Below are positions 9,199 through 19,676 of a stretch of DNA of 64,000 bases, in pieces. A program made the translations under genes and the position numbers. A model generated the notes under the pieces. It searched no databases, had not been told where the DNA came from, and saw only the letters and a program-made list of their open reading frames with translations. The stretch lies in NCBI RefSeq assembly GCF_014068355.1, contig NZ_CP059674.1, forward strand, positions 124,001-188,000, in the 5' to 3' direction. Positions within the stretch are counted from its first letter, which is position 1, and every line of letters begins with the position of its first letter. Source of the stretch: Mycoplasma tullyi. GTDB lineage: Bacteria > Bacillota_I > Bacilli_A > Mycoplasmatales > Mycoplasmoidaceae.

Positions 9199-11913
9199 AT
9201 GACTAAACGCTTAAGTGGATCACAGATAAGACAAATTTGATTAGATTTTTTTAAATCTAAAAAACACGAGATCATTGAATCTAAATCATTAGTACCTATT
9301 AATGATCCTAGTTTGTTGTGAATTAATGCAGGTGTAGCAACTTTAAAAAAATACTTTTCTGGTGAAGAAAACCCTACTAATCCAAGATTAGCTAACTCTC
9401 AAAGATGTATAAGAGCTAATGATATTGAAAACGTTGGAGTAACTTCAAGACACCACACCGTTTTTGAAATGCTTGGAAACTTTTCAATTGGAGATTACTT
9501 CAAAAAAGAAGCTATCGAATTTGGTTATGAATTATTAACCAAATTCTATGGGTTGAATAAAGATAAGTTATACATCACCATCTATGAAGATGATAATGAT
9601 GCTTATCATTATTGAGTAGATCAAGGGATTAACCCTAAACACATCATTAGATGTGATAAAACCAGAAACTTCTGAGATCTAGGTTCTGGTCCTTGTGGTC
9701 CAAGTACAGAGATATATTACGATCGTGGTGAAAAATACGATCCTAATAAATTAGGTGAGAAATTATTCTTTGAAGATATTGAAAACGATCGTTATATTGA
9801 AGTGTGAAATATCGTTTTTTCTCAATTCAATAATGATGGCAATAATAACTACACAGAACTGTTGAGAAAAAACATTGATACTGGTGCTAGTTTAGAACGG
9901 TTTGCTTGTATCTTACAAGATGTTCCAACTAATTATGATACCGATCTATATTTACCAATAATCAGAACAATTGAAAAACACACCAATCATAAATACGTTG
10001 TTGATCATTACTTTAGTAAGGATTCACATCAACAAGATATCTTAAGAGCGTTTAGAGTTATCGCAGACCACTTAAAGTGTGGTGTGTTTGCAATTGCTGA
10101 TGGGGTACTACCTGGTGCTAAGGATCGAGATTACATTATTAGAAAACTACTGCGTAGAGCGTTTGTATATGCTAAGAAGTTAAATGCTAAACCTGAGTAT
10201 TTAGTTGAAACAATAAATGTAATCATTAATAACTATAGTGATTTCTTTAAGTATTTAATACCTAATAAAGATATCGTTATTCAAGCAATAACTAATGAAG
10301 CTAATAATTTCTCTAAAACGTTAGATTATGGTTTTGAGATCTTTAATCAAGCTAAAACCACTAATAATATTACTGCTGAAACGATCTTTAAACTAGTGGA
10401 AACCTATGGTTTCCCACTAGATCTAATTAAAGAGTTATCAGCTGAAGCTAAGATCAAACTAGATCTAGAAGGTTTTGAAGAATTATTTAAAAAACACCAA
10501 GAGGTATCTAAAGCTAATAATGATCAAGTTGGTCTTAAAAAACAAAATGAGAACTTGCTTAAGTTTGAAACCCCTTCTAAGTTTTTTTATGACAAGAACA
10601 ACATTAAAACTAAAGTTGTAGCGATCTTTGATGACAAGTTTAATCCTGTAGATCAAATTGAAGTTGGTTCAGGTTGAGTTGTTTTTGAAAACACACCTAT
10701 TTATGCCACATCTGGTGGGCAAAGATATGATGAAGGTTATTGTCTTAAAAAAGGTAATTTAGTTGTTCACTTTGATAATGTGATCAAAGCGCCAAATAAA
10801 CAACACTTACACCACTTTAAAAAAGCTAGCTTTTGACTTGATGAAAAAGTGGAATTAATGCATGATGAAAACTGAAGAAAACTAGTAAGAAAAAACCACT
10901 CGCTAGAACACATCTTACATGCCACACTAAAAAATACGATTAGTGAAACAATCAAACAATCTGGTGCATTTAAATCAGCTGCTAAAGCAACACTAGACTT
11001 TAATTATCCAACAAAACTAACAGATGAAGATCTAGATAAGATTGAAGCAAAGATTCGTCAAGTAATAGCAGACAAAATCCCTGTTACTGTTCATCACGTT
11101 GATTATGAAACAAGTCAAAAAATGAACGCAATTGCTTACTTTGAAGAAGAATATAAAAAACACGAATTACTTCGTGTAATCAAAATGGGTGATTATAGTG
11201 TTGAGTTATGTGGTGGAACACATGTTGATAACACTAAAGAAATCGAAGAGTGTTTTATCACTGATCTTTATTCATTAGGTGCAGGTAGATGAAGAATTGA
11301 GATCATCAGTTCTTATGAAACTATCTTTAATTACTTAGTTGATAAACAAAATGAGATCAAACAAGAAAAAGACCAGATGTTTAATGAATTAGGTAATTAT
11401 GATTTATCTGATTACTTAGAATTTAGCAAGAAATTACATTCATTTGAATTACCTACTTCTATTAAAGATCTAAGAAAAACTCTAAGAGCATTTGAACAGA
11501 TTAAAGAAGAATATAAAGCTATCAAACTAGAGTTAGATAAAAAGAAAACTAAAGATCGCGCTAATCAGATTAAAAAACTAGCACTAGAAAACCTAGAACA
11601 TAAGATCGTTCTATTGTTCTTTGATAAAGAAGAACAAAAAGCTTTATCAATTGCTCACAATGAACTTGTTAATGAAAAACCAGATCATGTTTTCTTTTTC
11701 ATTAACAAATCTGATAATAAGATTAACTATATCATTGGGATTAAGAATGCAACTGATAAGTTGAATGCTAAGTTGTTAATTGATAAAGTTAACACCACAT
11801 TTGGTGCTAAAGGTGGTGGTAAACAAAACTTTGCTCAAGGTGGGTTTACTACTGATAAAGATATCGATAAATTAAAAGCAGACTTTATTAATATATGTAT
11901 TACGTTGCTTTAG
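9199..11913 (+). CDS. alaS: Alanyl-tRNA synthetase
   Basis: Class II synthetase charging tRNA-Ala, 904 residues with many TGA Trp codons, the usual length. The N-terminal catalytic core shows the family start ([10 protein letters not shown]), [13 protein letters not shown] and [16 protein letters not shown]. The editing domain is intact: His567-x3-His571 (HSLEH) and Cys671-x3-His675 (CGGTH), so Ser/Gly mis-charging can be corrected. A C-terminal oligomerisation region ending in a Gly-rich [12 protein letters not shown] block is present. It opens the operon alaS-ruvX-trmR-trhP1-trhP2; its 3' end overlaps ruvX by 19 bases. Confidence 0.96.
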
Positions 11914-12323
11914 ATGTAGGTTCAAAAACTTTGGGGATAGCTACTGGTGATGGTGAGTTTAAGATTGCCTCACCATATTGTGTTATCTCATTCAACCAAT
12001 ATGATTTTAAGCAATGTTTAGTTAAACTAAAAGAAAAGACAGCTAGCTTTTTTTATGACTTTAAGTTTGTTATTGGGATGCCTAAAAATATTGATCAAAC
12101 TAAATCATCAACCACAGAGATGGTTGAAGGTTTTATTGAATTATTAAAGGCTAACTATAAGAACGAAATAATCATCTATGATGAAGCTTATACTTCGATA
12201 ATTGCAGACCAATTATTGAAAGATAACCAAATAAAAGCTAAAAAACGTAAAGAGAAGATTGATAAGCTGGCAGCTTATGTAATCTTGCAATCCTTTTTTG
12301 ATGATGAACGATATCCTAAATAA
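11895..12323 (+). CDS. ruvX: RuvX/YqgF-family RNase H-fold nuclease
   Basis: 142 residues, the normal length for the YqgF/RuvX family. The N-terminal [13 protein letters not shown] carries the first catalytic Asp, IGMPKN the central strand, and DEAYTS the second acidic site near residue 97. The family has been linked to pre-16S rRNA 5'-end maturation and to Holliday-junction resolution, so the role here is one of these. It overlaps alaS at the start and trmR at the end. The order alaS-ruvX-(O-methyltransferase)-U32-U32 is that of the Bacillus yrr operon. Confidence 0.88.
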   Translation: MYYVALDVGSKTLGIATGDGEFKIASPYCVISFNQYDFKQCLVKLKEKTASFFYDFKFVIGMPKNIDQTKSSTTEMVEGFIELLKANYKNEIIIYDEAYTSIIADQLLKDNQIKAKKRKEKIDKLAAYVILQSFFDDERYPK

Positions 12324-12870
12324 ATTTAAGCAACTTAATTTAGAACTAAAGATTCCAATTATGCGAGATGATAATTTGGTTAATTTAGTTGACAAATTAT
12401 CGCGAAATAAAATTAACCGATTGCTTGAGATCGGCACTGGGATTGGATTTAGTTCGATGTATTTAAGTTCGCACTTACCCGATTTAGAGATAGACACATT
12501 AGAAAAGGATGTTGAACGATATAAGATTGCTAAAGAGTGATTAGCTAACTTTTCTAAGATTAACTGCATTCTGGGAGATTGCTATGAATTCATTCCTCAA
12601 AAAAAATATCAAGCAATCATTCTTGATGGACCTAAAGCTAAGCAGATTGAATTATTCAATAAATACATTAACTACTTATTACCTAATGGGGTAATGATTA
12701 TTGATAATTATTTTTTAAAAAATATAAAACCTAACAATAAACTTTATCAAAAAAATTTAGAATGACAAAACTTTGTTCAAGACTTAGGCAATAAGCAATT
12801 TAATATTGAAATTGATCAATCAGGAGATGGGGTAGTTTATGTTTTTAGTAAGCCAAGTACAATCGCTTAA
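12301..12870 (+). CDS. trmR: tRNA 5-hydroxyuridine methyltransferase (TrmR/YrrM-like)
   Basis: SAM-dependent O-methyltransferase, 189 residues. Motif I is LEIGTGIGFSS at about residues 40-50; D in LDGP and the acidic end of motif I fit the class I catechol-O-methyltransferase-like fold. In Bacillus subtilis the gene in this operon position (yrrM, TrmR) methylates 5-hydroxyuridine to 5-methoxyuridine at tRNA position 34. Position directly before two U32 genes predicts the same role. I chose the ATG at 12301; a TTG just upstream and a second ATG at 12304 are alternatives. It overlaps ruvX by 23 and trhP1 by 32 bases. Confidence 0.82.
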
Positions 12871-13801
12871 TCAAGCTAAAAAGTTCATCGACCAATCAAT
12901 TGATTGTATCCTAGTTGGTTATGAAAATTTTGCTTTAAGATGTACTAATACTTTAAATTATCAAGAACTTAAGGAATTAGTAAACTATCGAAATGACAAA
13001 AAAGCTAAGACTAAAATTTTCATTTTATTAAACAGTTTTATTTTTGAAAATCAAATAGATGATTTAACTCAAAAATTAATTGAATTAGATCAATTAAAAG
13101 TTGATAGAGTCTATTTCCAAGATTATGCAATTGTGCAAATTATACGGGAAAATCAACTAAATTTAGCAACAGCTTACCATTCAGAAACAATGGTAACCTC
13201 TTATGGTCAATTTGATTTTTTTAAAGAAAATAAAATCAATCATCTAGTTGTTGCTAGAGAACTGTTTATGAATGAGATCAAACAAATGCATGGTCATAAA
13301 AAGGATCTTGAACTAGAAATGCAAGTTCAAGGTTATGCCTTCTTCATGCATTCAAGATGAAAAATGATTTCCAACTTTGAAGCATATGCTAAGATCTCAG
13401 ATCAGTTATCTTCAAAAAAACAGTTATGAATTAGAGAAGCATTAAGAAAATATCCTAATGCAATTTATGAAGATGAATTCGGTACACATATGTTTACTGG
13501 ATATATTTTATGTGCGATTAAGCAATTAAAAGATCTTCATGAATACGGTTTAGATTATGCAAGAATTGATTCAATCATGATCAAAGAAGAAGACCATGAA
13601 AAAATCACTTTAATCTACCAAGATTTAATTAATAAATTGAATAATAAGCAAACAGTATCTGATGAACTGATTGTAGAGAAGTATTTAGAGATTGAACAAA
13701 TCAGTGCACCAGTTGAGATTGCTTCAGGTTTCTTTGGTGGTATCAAAGAAATCAAACACCTAATTAAAGAAGAGAAAGAAGAGGCTAAAGGTAAGAAATA
13801 A
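12839..13801 (+). CDS. trhP1: U32 family protein, TrhP1-like (tRNA U34 hydroxylation)
   Basis: 320 residues, the short type of U32 'peptidase' with no C-terminal extension. It matches the N-terminal-type partner of the Bacillus pair TrhP1/TrhP2, which together hydroxylate U34 of tRNAs read by NNA/NNG family codons. The TIM-barrel-like pattern is visible (AYHSETMVTSYGQFDFF, HLVVARELFMNEIKQM), as is a C-terminal SAPVEIASGFFGGIKE block. It has few Cys, so the metal cluster is expected on the partner. Its stop shares one base with the trhP2 start (taATG). Confidence 0.8.
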
Positions 13802-15030
13802 TGAAATACGAATTACTAGCTCCTGCTGGAGATGTACAAAAAGCGATGTTTGCCATCGATTATGGAGCAGATGCTGTTTTTTTAGGTGCTAAAGCTTATT
13901 CATTAAGATCTAGTGCAAGCAACTTCTTCTTTAAAGATATTAAGCAAACTGTAGATTACGCTCATGAACGTAATCGTAAGGTTTATGTAGCTGTTAATGT
14001 TGTGTGCCATAACCCATTGGTTAAGGGGTTTGCTAAATTTATAGCCAGTTTAGAAGAAACTGGTGTGGATGGTTTGATTGTGGCAGATCCATTTATCATT
14101 GATTACACCAAAAAACATCACCCAAATCTAGATCTACACCTATCAACCCAACAAAGTGTTACCAACTCTAAATCAGCTTTATTTTGAAAAAGTAATGGCT
14201 TAAGTCGTGTGGTATTAGCTAGAGAAGTAACAATTGATGAATTATCACTACTAATGCCAAAAGTAAAGGATCAAGTTGAGATCGAATACTTCATCCACGG
14301 AGCTGTATGTATTGCTTTTAGTGGTCGTTGTATGATGTCAAATAACTGATCACTACGTGATGCTAACGTTGGAGGTTGTGCACAATCTTGTCGTTGACGT
14401 TATGAACTAAAAGATGAGAAATTAAAAAAATATTCTGATTCTTTCACCATGTCACCTAAAGATATGGCATTAATTGACGAGATTAAACAATTGATGGAAT
14501 TAGGTGTAGCTTCATTTAAGGTCGAAGGACGGATGAAATCAATCAATTACGTGGCTACCGTAATTCGTTCATATCGTCACGCAATGGATTATTATTTAAA
14601 TAATGGTTTTAACCCCGACCAACAAGATGAAAAAGTGATTTTAGATCAAGTTAAACAAGATCTAAAATCAGCCGAAAACCGCCCAACCAATAAAGGTTTT
14701 GCACACAACCAACCTGGAATTGATGCAATGCTATACCACGAAGAAGAACGTAAGATTGCTCAAACGTTTGCTTTCATCGTAGATGAAATCCAAGATGATG
14801 GATATATCAAAGTTACTTGCAAAAATAACTTTAAAAAAGCCCAAGAATATATTATCTATGGTCCTAACTTTAAGATTGATCAAGTTAAGATCACATCTTT
14901 GTTAAACAAGAATAAAGAAGTAGTTGAAGTGGCAAACGATCCAATGGCAACTTACTACTTAAAATTTGATCAACATTATGATCTAATTAAAAATAGCATT
15001 GGACACATTAAAAAAACCTTGGAACTTTAA
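13801..15030 (+). CDS. trhP2: U32 family protein, TrhP2-like (tRNA U34 hydroxylation)
   Basis: 409 residues, the long U32 type. The N-terminus [24 protein letters not shown] is characteristic. The signature region near residues 160-200 has [16 protein letters not shown] and [15 protein letters not shown], giving the four conserved Cys thought to bind an iron-sulfur cluster. [17 protein letters not shown] follows. With TrhP1 it should introduce the 5-hydroxyl group later methylated by TrmR. In E. coli TrhP this reaction depends on prephenate, for which mycoplasmas have no known pathway, so the hydroxyl source is an open question. Last gene of the alaS operon; its end overlaps a bidirectional terminator. 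Confidence 0.85.
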
Positions 15031-15043
15031 TTGTCCAAGGTTT
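15014..15043. terminator. Bidirectional terminator between trhP2 and rpsT
   Basis: AAACCTTGGA (15014-15023) pairs perfectly with TCCAAGGTTT (15034-15043). The left arm lies inside the end of trhP2, and the right arm reaches the rpsT stop codon, so it serves converging transcripts. Confidence 0.7.
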
Positions 15044-15296
15044 AGTGACTAGTAGCAGTTGCTGAATTAGATCATCTAGCTGCTCTTGATTTAAGTCTAC
15101 GAGCTTTGTTCTTAGAGATTCTGTTGTTTTTAGCTAGCTTATCAGCTAAAGAATAAACTTGTTCAACATCTTTCTTATCTTTAGAAGCTTTAGTTTTCTT
15201 AAGTTGGTTCTTTAAAGATGTTTTAAATCCTTTAGTTAATAAATTTGCTTTTAGATTCTGACGATAGCTCTTTTCGTTTGCTTTTATATTAGCCAT
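15042..15296 (-). CDS. rpsT: 30S ribosomal protein bS20
   Basis: 84 residues, basic, starting MANIKANEKSYRQN, typical of bS20, which binds 16S rRNA early in 30S assembly. An in-frame TGA after RAAR is Trp; the true end is the TAA ten codons later (tail SNSATATSH), giving the normal family length. It is transcribed divergently from the membrane-protein gene at 15372. Confidence 0.92.
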
Positions 15297-15314
15297 ATCG
15301 TTTGATACCTTAAA

Positions 15315-15338
15315 ATTATATAACTTATTAATTATAAT
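15315..15338. promoter_or_regulatory. Divergent -10 boxes (rpsT and 15372 gene)
   Basis: ATTATA at 15315-15320 is TATAAT on the minus strand, facing rpsT. TATAAT at 15333-15338 on the plus strand faces the gene at 15372. The distances to the starts (about 20 and 34 bases) are typical for mycoplasma promoters. Confidence 0.55.
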
Positions 15339-15371
15339 ATATAAGTAGATAAATTATATACAACAAAATTA

Positions 15372-16031
15372 ATGAATACTAGTTTCCTTTTTATCGTCTT
15401 ATTAGTAGTTATTCCAATTGGGCTAATAAGCTATGTTATCTATAAGAGAAAAAAGGCTAAAGAGCCAGGTGAGTTTACCGGAAAAACTAAAGAAGAACGT
15501 CGTAATGAGGTGTGAAAAACCATTAAGCGTTATCTGCAAGATAACGAGATGTATGGTCGCGAAATTATGTATTCTTTTGTTGCTAAACGACCATCACCAA
15601 ACGATGATCGTAAGTTGCATAAGCAATTCAAAGAAGAAACTAAGCAATACTTATTAGAACATAAGTTATCTAAAAAAGAAAAGAAAGCATATTTAGATCA
15701 TCGTAGAAAAGAGATGGCTCGTGAACGTTATTGCATTTATTTCCAAACTAAAGATGCAAAAACACAATCAACGTTTGATCCTGCAATTATTGAAGCAGAA
15801 GTGTTAACTTTACCAGCTAAGAGTAAACGTGATACTCCTGAAAGAAAGATTCAGATTAATGGTTTACAAGATTTCCAAAAAGAATTTTCTTGAATTGAAC
15901 CATTAAAAAATAAAGAAGATGCTCGCTTGAAGAAAGCAGAAGATGAACGCTTAAGAAGATTAGAAATTAAAGAGCGTAGAAAAGCTGCTAGATTAGCTAA
16001 AAAAGAAGCTAAGGCTAAAAAGAAAATTTAA
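15372..16031 (+). CDS. Single-pass membrane protein with basic cytoplasmic domain
   Basis: 219 residues. One N-terminal hydrophobic helix (about residues 4-24, SFLFIVLLVVIPIGLISYVI) is followed directly by a basic stretch (YKRKKAK), so the rest should be cytoplasmic. The domain at residues 60-170 looks folded; the last 50 residues are almost entirely Lys/Arg/Glu/Ala and probably helical. The stop is three bases before fmt. I do not recognise a function. A membrane-linked RNA- or ribosome-binding role would fit the composition but is a guess. Confidence 0.7.
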
Positions 16032-16034
16032 TAA

Positions 16035-16985
16035 ATGATGAATCAGAAAAAAGTCGTTTTCTTTGGAACTACAGAATTATCGCTAGCTTGTCTTAAAGAG
16101 CTATTAGCCGATAATTTTTTTAATGTTGTGGCAATTATTTGCCCACCTGATCGAGTTAATCTAAAAAATAAGAAGAATAAACTTAATGCGGTTAAGCAGT
16201 ATTGTTTGGATAATAACTTAACAATCTATCAACCTGAAAAGTTGTCAGAATTCTATGAGCAATTAAATCAGATGGAATTTGATCTAGGAATATGTATTGC
16301 TTATGGACAGTTTATTCCCAAAAAAGTAATCGATTTATTTGCTGATGGTATATTAAATGTTCACCCATCTAAATTGCCTTTATTAAGAGGTGGAGCACCA
16401 ATTCATTACGCTATCATTAATGGTTTTGAATCAACAGCGATTTCAATCATGAAACTGGATGAAAAAATGGATCACGGACCAGTTTATGATCAGTTAGATA
16501 TTAAGATAAATCCTGAATGAAATCATGATGATTTAAACGAAGAAATTATTGCAAAATCGCCGGCATTTTTAATCAAAACCATTAAAAGAATTTACGAAGA
16601 AAATTTACAACCTAAAGAACAAGATCATGATCATGTTACCTTAGGTTTGAACATAAGAAGAGAACAAGAACATATTGATTTAAATTTAGATGCAAAAAGC
16701 TTTGTTAACTGACAAAAAGGATTGTGATCAACACCTGGTGGCTATCTAAATTATGATAACCAACGTGTTAAGATTGCAGCTTGTCATCTTGTAGATAATA
16801 ATCAAGAACACGACGACGCTTTAGTAGGAACAATTTATCAAATCGATTCTAGTGGTATTTATGTCTATCTAAAAAAGGGTAGCATTGCTATTACCAAATA
16901 CTTAATGCCTTCAAAAAAAGTCGTTGATATCAAACAAGCAATTAATGGAAAAGTTCCTTTTGAACTAAATAAAAAGTTTAGTTAA
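16035..16985 (+). CDS. fmt: Methionyl-tRNA formyltransferase
   Basis: Transfers formyl from 10-formyl-tetrahydrofolate to Met-tRNA-fMet. 316 residues, the family length. VVFFGTTELSLACL opens the Rossmann-like domain, and NVHPSKLPLLRGGAPI with the downstream MKLDEKMDHGPV holds the folate site with its Asn-His-Asp set. Two ATGs stand side by side (16035 and 16038); either could be used. The initiator tRNA substrate is encoded at 46330 in this window. It lies between a membrane protein and the DUF2779 nuclease, with gaps of three and five bases. Confidence 0.93.
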
Positions 16986-16990
16986 TACAT

Positions 16991-19141
16991 ATGCAAAAAA
17001 AACATATCTTCAAGAAAACCGATTTTTTAAACACTTTTAGTCGCCCTAAATCTTTATGAAAGTTTAGTAATAGCGAATTACTAGCGATTATTCAAAACGA
17101 ATTGGGTATATCTAAAGATGATTATCTAGATATACTTGATCAATTAGAGAATGAAAACAGTTCATTAATTGATTTTGATGATATTGATTTTATTACTGAT
17201 GAATTAGCTCAAGAAGAATCTAAGAATATCTATCTTAATGAAGTAAGTAAGATTAAAGTTAAAGCTAAAGAATACATTAAAAGAAGGGTTTTATTCCAAG
17301 AAGTAGATTATGCTAATCTAGGTGAAGATAACGTTAAATTTGTTGATGGCGTATTTAATGAATCTCAGATCAAATACACTGATGTTTTTGATCTAAAACA
17401 AGATCGAAAAGCACTAAGAATAATCGACTTAGCTGATTATCAAAACACACCTTTAATTACAGCAATCGATTTACACGAAATCATCAAAAAACACGATTAT
17501 AATGAATCAAAATTATTAATCTTAGATGGAATTTATTTTAATGAAAAGGATCAATATTTCTTGCAAACTAATATTGAATCTTGTTTATTTGAAAGACATA
17601 AGAACGGAAAGATTAAAGCAACTGTTTATAGCTTAAAAAATTCAACCACAACCAAAAGAAAAGATATCGTTGCTTTTTATTATGATTATCGAGTTTTACT
17701 TGAACTAGGTTATGAGATCGTTGAATGAAATGTCGTATTAATTAAATACGCATTATCTAAAAAGAACGGAGTTGAATTTACTACTACAAACACAGTCTGT
17801 CATAGTAAAAACAGTGCCGCGCTTCCAGAAAAATTAAAAGAACCTAATTTCTTTAGTAAATCTTTAATTGAAAACAAAGCTAGTTTCAAACGTTCTGGTT
17901 ATGAAAAACTAACTCTAGATTATCCAGAATTAAAACCGGAAAAAACATCGTTTGGAGATCTGTTAGAGATCCTGACATTTAACGTTAAAGAAGAAGATAG
18001 TAAGAAAACATATAACTTTGTTGTTGATTTAATGACGATAGTTAAAAACGCTTTTGAAAATGTTTTTGATGAAATGATGCAAATCAAAGAGACTAATATC
18101 GGAAAGATAACTTTATCAAATGCTTACTTTAGTCAGTTTGCAGATAATGTTCATGGAACAATCATTAAATACACTCTAGGAAAAAAAGTTTTTGAACCAT
18201 TTTTATTAAGTGGAAATGTTTATAAAATTGCTAAATTCTTCGATGAAAATAATCAATTATCTTTTCCCTTAGTAAATCAAAACAACGAACCATTTACAAT
18301 AAAAAACTTCATGAACTATGTATCAAATAATGCTGATACTCTAAAACCAGTTAATTATTTTACTGTCTTAGATAAGGTATATGGTTCAAAACCTATTGAT
18401 CATTACGTCTTTGATGAAGCTAAAACAGTCTTTAATAAACTGAAACCTAAAAAAGTTTATTTTGATTTTGAATCAATTTGTCATCTATTTGCACCAATGA
18501 ATGATGTGTTACCAAATATGCAAATTGTAACGCAAAATTCATATATTATTGATCATAATGATGGTCAAGAATTAATATGTTTTAATGATGTAATTGATCC
18601 ATGTAAGCTAGATGTAAATTGGTTCGCTAAAATCATCAACGACCTTCACCAAGGTGAAGATTATAGTTATGTTGTTTATAATAAGTCGTTTGAGAGAAGT
18701 AGATTATTTGAAATGGCTTATTATCTTGAAAGATATAAGCAATATCATCCTGATCAATTTATTGATCAAGATAATCTAAATGTTGATTTCGTAAAAAAAG
18801 TTAAAGAAATTGAAAACAATTTATTTGATTTAGCTGATTTCTTTAACTTAAGTAAAAAGCTATTAGTAATTAGATCCCTAAACGGTTTTTTCTCAATTAA
18901 AAAAACCTTATTATTAACCTCACAAGAACAACGTAAGAAAGCTAAAGCTGTTGATTATGCTACTTTAAATGTTAAAAGAGGAGATATGGCACAAAACCTA
19001 ACCGCTAAACGTTTCTTAGGTTTATTATCTGATCAAGAATGAGAACAAATCGCCATTGATTTAGCCACATATTGTGAAAATGATGTTAGATCAATGATTG
19101 CAGTTGAATACTATATAAGAGATCTACTCAAAGCTAATTAA
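16991..19141 (+). CDS. DUF2779 protein: RecB-like nuclease domain plus DEDD exonuclease domain
   Basis: 716 residues. The start (DFLNTFSRPKSLWKF, residues 11-25) is the SKSDF-x-CPKRLW pattern of Cas4/RecB-type nucleases. VYSLKNSTTTKRKDIVAFYYDY near residues 215-235 is in the place of the PD-(D/E)XK motif, with the usual E replaced so that only K remains clear. The C-terminal half has an RNase H-like DEDD exonuclease pattern: VYFDFESI (Asp492, Glu494), YNKSFERSRL in the middle and YCENDVRSM (Asp698) at the end. I recognise this as the DUF2779 family, called UU173-like in Mollicutes. A DNA or RNA end-processing enzyme is likely; substrate unknown. Confidence 0.78.
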
Positions 19142-19187
19142 ATTTATTTTTTAAAATATAAATAATAAATATATAAGGTAGCTAACT

Positions 19188-19676
19188 ATGATTTACGACA
19201 AATTAGAGAATTTTGATAAATACTTATCTGTTAATAAGTATTTCCCTAAAATCAAAGCGTTTTTAGAAGAACACAACTATGATCTAGGTCATTTAAGAAT
19301 TGGAATCCATGAGATCGATGGGATGAATCTTTACTTAAATGTTCTAGATTCAGTTGTTTATCAAAAAACAGAAGCTAGATATGAACTACACCAACACTAT
19401 GGTGATGTTCATGTTGTGTTCAATCCTGGTGAAATCTATTTTAGTCAGCACGCTGAAGATGCTAAAGATATGAAAGTTGAAATTCCTTACAATGAAGCTA
19501 AGGATGTAACTTTTTATGTTTCAGACACGACTAAAGATGGTGTTTCAAACAATCGCTTAGTGCCATCAAAAAACTCTTTTGTTGTCTTTTTACCTGGGGA
19601 TTTGCATGCTCCTAGAGTGTCTGAAACTCCAAGCGATAATATTATTAAGTACATATTTAAATTTAGATGTTCGTAA
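19188..19676 (+). CDS. YhcH/YjgK/YiaL family sugar anomerase (NanQ-like)
   Basis: 162 residues, the usual length of DUF386 cupins. The metal-binding pattern is present: ELHQHYGDVHVV (His x2 and a further His) with GEIYFSQHAED and PGDLHAPRVS further on. Relatives are NanQ, which speeds anomerisation of sialic acid, and EbgC, a beta-galactosidase subunit. The known use of sialylated host glycans by avian mycoplasmas makes sialic acid a reasonable substrate, but no nan catabolic gene is in this window. The next gene starts inside its last ten bases. Confidence 0.8.
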   Translation: MIYDKLENFDKYLSVNKYFPKIKAFLEEHNYDLGHLRIGIHEIDGMNLYLNVLDSVVYQKTEARYELHQHYGDVHVVFNPGEIYFSQHAEDAKDMKVEIPYNEAKDVTFYVSDTTKDGVSNNRLVPSKNSFVVFLPGDLHAPRVSETPSDNIIKYIFKFRCS

